DNA of 64,000 bases from Rhodospirillaceae bacterium (GTDB lineage: Bacteria; Pseudomonadota; Alphaproteobacteria; Rhodospirillales; Rhodospirillaceae), in NCBI GenBank assembly GCA_947476695.1, contig CANJRD010000008.1, forward strand, positions 1-64,000, given 5' to 3'. Made by a program: the position numbers and the translations under genes. This document shows positions 61,580-64,000 of the stretch, piece after piece (position 1 is the stretch's first letter; each line of letters opens with the position of its first letter). The notes beneath the pieces are model-generated. The model had not been told where the DNA came from. It did no database searches and worked only from the letters and a program-made list of their open reading frames with translations.

Positions 61580-62734
61580 GTGGCCGTTCCGTTGATCCAG
61601 CAGCTCCGTGTCGGAGCCTACATCCTCAAGCAAAAGCTCATGGGCGTGGAGCGCTATCCGCTCGTGCTCATGCTCGAGCCTCTGTTCCGCTGCAACCTGG
61701 CTTGCGTCGGCTGCGGCAAGATCGACTATCCTGACAAGATCCTGAACAAGCGCCTGTCGCCGGAAGAATGCTTCAAGGCGGTGGACGACTGCGGCGCGCC
61801 GATGGTCTCCATCCCTGGCGGCGAACCGCTGCTGCACAAGGGCATCAAGGAGATCGTCGAGGGCATCGTTGCGCGCAAGAAGTTCGTTTACCTCTGCACC
61901 AACGCGCTGCTGCTCAAGAAGAAGCTCGATCAGTTCACGCCGAGCCCCTACCTCACCCTCTCCGTCCATCTGGATGGCCTGAAGGAAGAGCACGACCACG
62001 CCGTCAGCCAGGAGGGCGTGTTCGACCGCGCTGTCGAGGCGATCAAGGAAGCGGTCGCGCGCGGTTTCCGCGTCACCGTCAACTGCACGCTGTTCAACGA
62101 CAACACCGTGCCCGAACGCGTCGCGCAGTTCTTCGACTATGTGATGGAACTGGGCGTCGAGGGCATCACGGTCGCGCCGGGCTATGCCTATGAGCGCGCG
62201 CCGGTGCAGGACCAGTTCCTCGGCCGCAAGCAGACCAAAGAGCTGTTCCGCACCATCTTCCGCATGGGCAAGGACCGCGTCGGCAAGGCCAAGAAGTGGG
62301 CCTTCAACCAGTCGACGATGTATCTCGACTTCCTCGCGGGCAACCAGACCTATGAATGCACGCCGTGGGGCAATCCCACCCGTAACGTGTTCGGCTGGCA
62401 GAAGCCCTGCTATCTCCTCTCCGAGGGTTATGTGCAAACCTTCAAGGAGCTGATGGAGACGACCGATTGGAACACCTACGGCACCGGCAAGTACGAGAAG
62501 TGCGCCAACTGCATGGTGCATTGCGGCTATGAGCCGACGGCCGTGATGGACACCACGACGCGCCCGTTCAAGGCGCTGCGCGTGTTCCTGCAAGGCATCG
62601 AGACCGAGAAGCCGATGGTCGCCGAGATCCCGCTCGAGAATCAGCGCCCGGCGCAATACGTCTTCGAGAAGCAGGTCAGCTCATTTGTCGCGAAGCTGGG
62701 CGAAGAAACTGCGCCCAAGGCCAAGGCCGGCTAG
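61580..62734 (+). CDS. hpnH: Adenosyl-hopene transferase HpnH (radical SAM)
   Basis: 384 residues from a GTG. The radical-SAM cluster is FRCNLACVGCGKIDYPD (Cys38, Cys42, Cys45, CX3CX2C). HpnH features are the short N-terminal QQLRVGAYILKQKLMGVERY, IPGGEPLLHKGIKEI, EGITVAPGYAYERAPVQDQF and a C-terminal Cys group KCANCMVHCGYEPTA. It links the adenosyl radical to diploptene, the first step of extended C35 hopanoids. Its 3' end overlaps the convergent hpnG by 54 bp. Confidence 0.96.
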   Translation: MAVPLIQQLRVGAYILKQKLMGVERYPLVLMLEPLFRCNLACVGCGKIDYPDKILNKRLSPEECFKAVDDCGAPMVSIPGGEPLLHKGIKEIVEGIVARKKFVYLCTNALLLKKKLDQFTPSPYLTLSVHLDGLKEEHDHAVSQEGVFDRAVEAIKEAVARGFRVTVNCTLFNDNTVPERVAQFFDYVMELGVEGITVAPGYAYERAPVQDQFLGRKQTKELFRTIFRMGKDRVGKAKKWAFNQSTMYLDFLAGNQTYECTPWGNPTRNVFGWQKPCYLLSEGYVQTFKELMETTDWNTYGTGKYEKCANCMVHCGYEPTAVMDTTTRPFKALRVFLQGIETEKPMVAEIPLENQRPAQYVFEKQVSSFVAKLGEETAPKAKAG

Positions 62735-63376
62735 CTCCGTCAGGCGCTTACGCGCCTTCGCCGTCGACAGACCCAGCCGGATCAGGTCGGGCAGCTCCAG
62801 GGGTGCGGCCCAGATCGCCGCGGCGACCAAGCCCGGGCGTAGATTGCCGTTGCTGTCCATCGCCAACAGCGCCGCGCTCGGCAGCACCTGATTGGCGCCG
62901 TCCGAGACCACGCGCAGTACGGCGGCGGGAATATGCGAACTCGCCGCGATATCCAGGATGCCCGCACTTTCCATATCGGCCGCGATCGCGCCGGCTGCGG
63001 CAAGCCGCGCCTTGTCGGCCACTGACGCTGCGATTTCAGCGGCATGGGCAACAGCGCCCCGCTGCGCCTGCATCGCCGCAGCCAAGCGAGCCGCCCATTC
63101 ACCATCGCAAAACTGAACGCCGTTCGGACCTTGTACGCCGGTCGCCACGACGGCCATGCCCGCCTTCAAAATCGGATCGAGGCCGGCGCAAAGTCCGAAG
63201 CTGAGCAGATGCGTCGCCCCCTGTCGCACAAGCTGGCGCGCTGCCTGCGCCGCGCGTCCGGCACCCAGCCCAGCGACCGCGATCAACGGCGTCTCGCCAT
63301 GTCGCTGCGCCGCCGCGCGCAGCAGCTCGGCCTCGAACTTCAGTCCTGTGACGATGCCAACAAGGGGCCGCATCAC
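62681..63376 (-). CDS. hpnG: Hopanoid-associated phosphorylase HpnG
   Basis: 231 residues of the purine-nucleoside-phosphorylase/MTA fold: VGIVTGLKFEAELLRAAAQR, LLSFGLCAGLDPILKAGMAV, AGAIAADMESAGILDIAASS (ME near the ribose site) and LRVVSDGANQVLP. HpnG removes adenine from adenosylhopane to give ribosylhopane, the step after HpnH. It begins 36 bp after the end of shc and is read in the same direction, so shc-hpnG form an operon that converges with hpnH. Confidence 0.95.
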   Translation of the reverse strand: MMRPLVGIVTGLKFEAELLRAAAQRHGETPLIAVAGLGAGRAAQAARQLVRQGATHLLSFGLCAGLDPILKAGMAVVATGVQGPNGVQFCDGEWAARLAAAMQAQRGAVAHAAEIAASVADKARLAAAGAIAADMESAGILDIAASSHIPAAVLRVVSDGANQVLPSAALLAMDSNGNLRPGLVAAAIWAAPLELPDLIRLGLSTAKARKRLTELAGLGLGRSFFAQLRDK

Positions 63377-63412
63377 CGCAGCCTGCGCGAGGTGCGCTCC
63401 AAGCTCACCGGT

Positions 63413-64000
63413 TCACATCCCATAGCGCACGTTCTTCGTGTTGCTGCTGGTGAGGTTGCGGTAGCGCGCGAGCGCCCACAGCGGGAAGATCGACGCATAG
63501 CCGTGATAGCGCAGATAGAACACGCGCGGGAAACCGACCGCCGTGAACCACGGCTCTTCCCAACGCCCATCCGCTTCGCGCGGGGCAGCGATCAGATGAT
63601 CGACACCGCGCTTCACCGCGGGATGTTCGACTTCGCCCGCCGCCATCAGCCCGAGCACGGCCCAAGCCGTCTGCGACGGTGTGCTGGCTTTCGCTTCCGT
63701 GCGGCGTTCGGTCCAATAGGTGGCGCCGTCCTCGCCCCAGCCGCCATCGTCGCGTTGACGCGCGATCAGCCAGTCGACGGCCTTGCGGATATAGGGCGCA
63801 CCCATGTCTTCGCCGGCGGCATTGAGCGCGTTCAATACCGACCACGTGCCATAGACGTAGTTCGTGCCCCAACGGCCAAACCAGCTGCCGTCCTTCTCCT
63901 GATCGCGTTTCAGGTATTCGATACCGCGCGCGATGGCGGGATGGCTGCGCTCGTATCCGATCTGCGCCAGGAAACTGATACAGCGCGCCGACACGTCGGC
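63413..64000 (-). CDS. shc: Squalene-hopene cyclase, C-terminal part (5' end outside window)
   Basis: The frame is open to the window edge, giving about 195 C-terminal residues. QW repeats of terpene cyclases are visible: KRDQEKDGSWFGRWGTNYVY, RQRDDGGWGEDGATYW and STPSQTAWAVLGLMAAG. The C-terminal segment PWFTAVGFPRVFYLRYHGYA matches the end of cyclases of about 650 residues. The enzyme folds squalene into hopene at the membrane. The catalytic DXDD region lies beyond the window. Next to hpnG, this is the hopanoid locus. Confidence 0.95.
   Translation of the reverse strand, partial: ADVSARCISFLAQIGYERSHPAIARGIEYLKRDQEKDGSWFGRWGTNYVYGTWSVLNALNAAGEDMGAPYIRKAVDWLIARQRDDGGWGEDGATYWTERRTEAKASTPSQTAWAVLGLMAAGEVEHPAVKRGVDHLIAAPREADGRWEEPWFTAVGFPRVFYLRYHGYASIFPLWALARYRNLTSSNTKNVRYGM

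Overview
The window reads as a chromosomal stretch of a GC-rich alphaproteobacterium. Support for this comes from the alphaproteobacterial-type L13/S9 pair, a glnB-glnA pair behind a sigma-54-like promoter, an HWE-family histidine kinase, an HpnH/HpnG/squalene-hopene cyclase hopanoid cluster, and many TonB receptors and exported enzymes. A soil or plant-associated oligotroph is an inference; the genus cannot be fixed from sequence alone.

Layout. 1-4.3 kb: a partial Sel1-repeat protein, rplM-rpsI, a small membrane protein, an amino-acid dehydrogenase, and a tRNA-His followed directly by the stump of a tyrosine integrase. 4.5-6.5 kb: glnB-glnA nitrogen assimilation. 6.7-25.7 kb: signalling genes (two hybrid kinases, an HWE kinase, single-domain regulators) mixed with a cyclophilin, a frameshifted HPP/CBS transporter, a PQQ-type sugar dehydrogenase with a haem-c tail, tex, and a divergent LysR / cysteine-dioxygenase-like cupin / MFS unit. 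25.8-28.1 kb: a VOC protein, an unknown exported protein and a GT61 glycosyltransferase.

28.1-33.5 kb holds the least familiar unit: a four-gene operon encoding an unknown six-cysteine secreted protein, a DUF1592-type haem-c lipoprotein, a Tat-exported DUF1552 protein and a three-module COG4315-like protein. A paralogue of the six-cysteine protein stands alone at 16.6-17.7 kb. 33.7-47 kb is an envelope and catabolic region: two TonB receptors, two paralogous membrane-anchored alpha/beta hydrolases, a secreted tyrosine-phosphatase-like protein, DUF1993, a three-cupin operon, GAF, a Ser/Thr-rich exported pair and a tannase/feruloyl-esterase-like enzyme.

47-60 kb carries transporters (NTT-type, Bcr/CflA-type), two small exported proteins sharing an Asp-rich C-terminal tail, a BBE-type flavoenzyme, DNA repair genes (tag, an ATP-dependent ligase), a DsbA-like protein, a SUMF1-domain protein, an orphan modA with a convincing ModE-like operator, an RcnB/glycine-zipper protein and HU. 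60.6-64 kb is isoprenoid and hopanoid synthesis: ispH-hpnH on the plus strand converge on hpnG and shc, which runs off the window.

Three otherwise conserved genes carry single frameshifts (HPP/CBS, a response regulator at an A7 run, YccF). They are either recent decay or sequence errors. Many genes end at terminators built on a similar GCCCCGGCGG stem.
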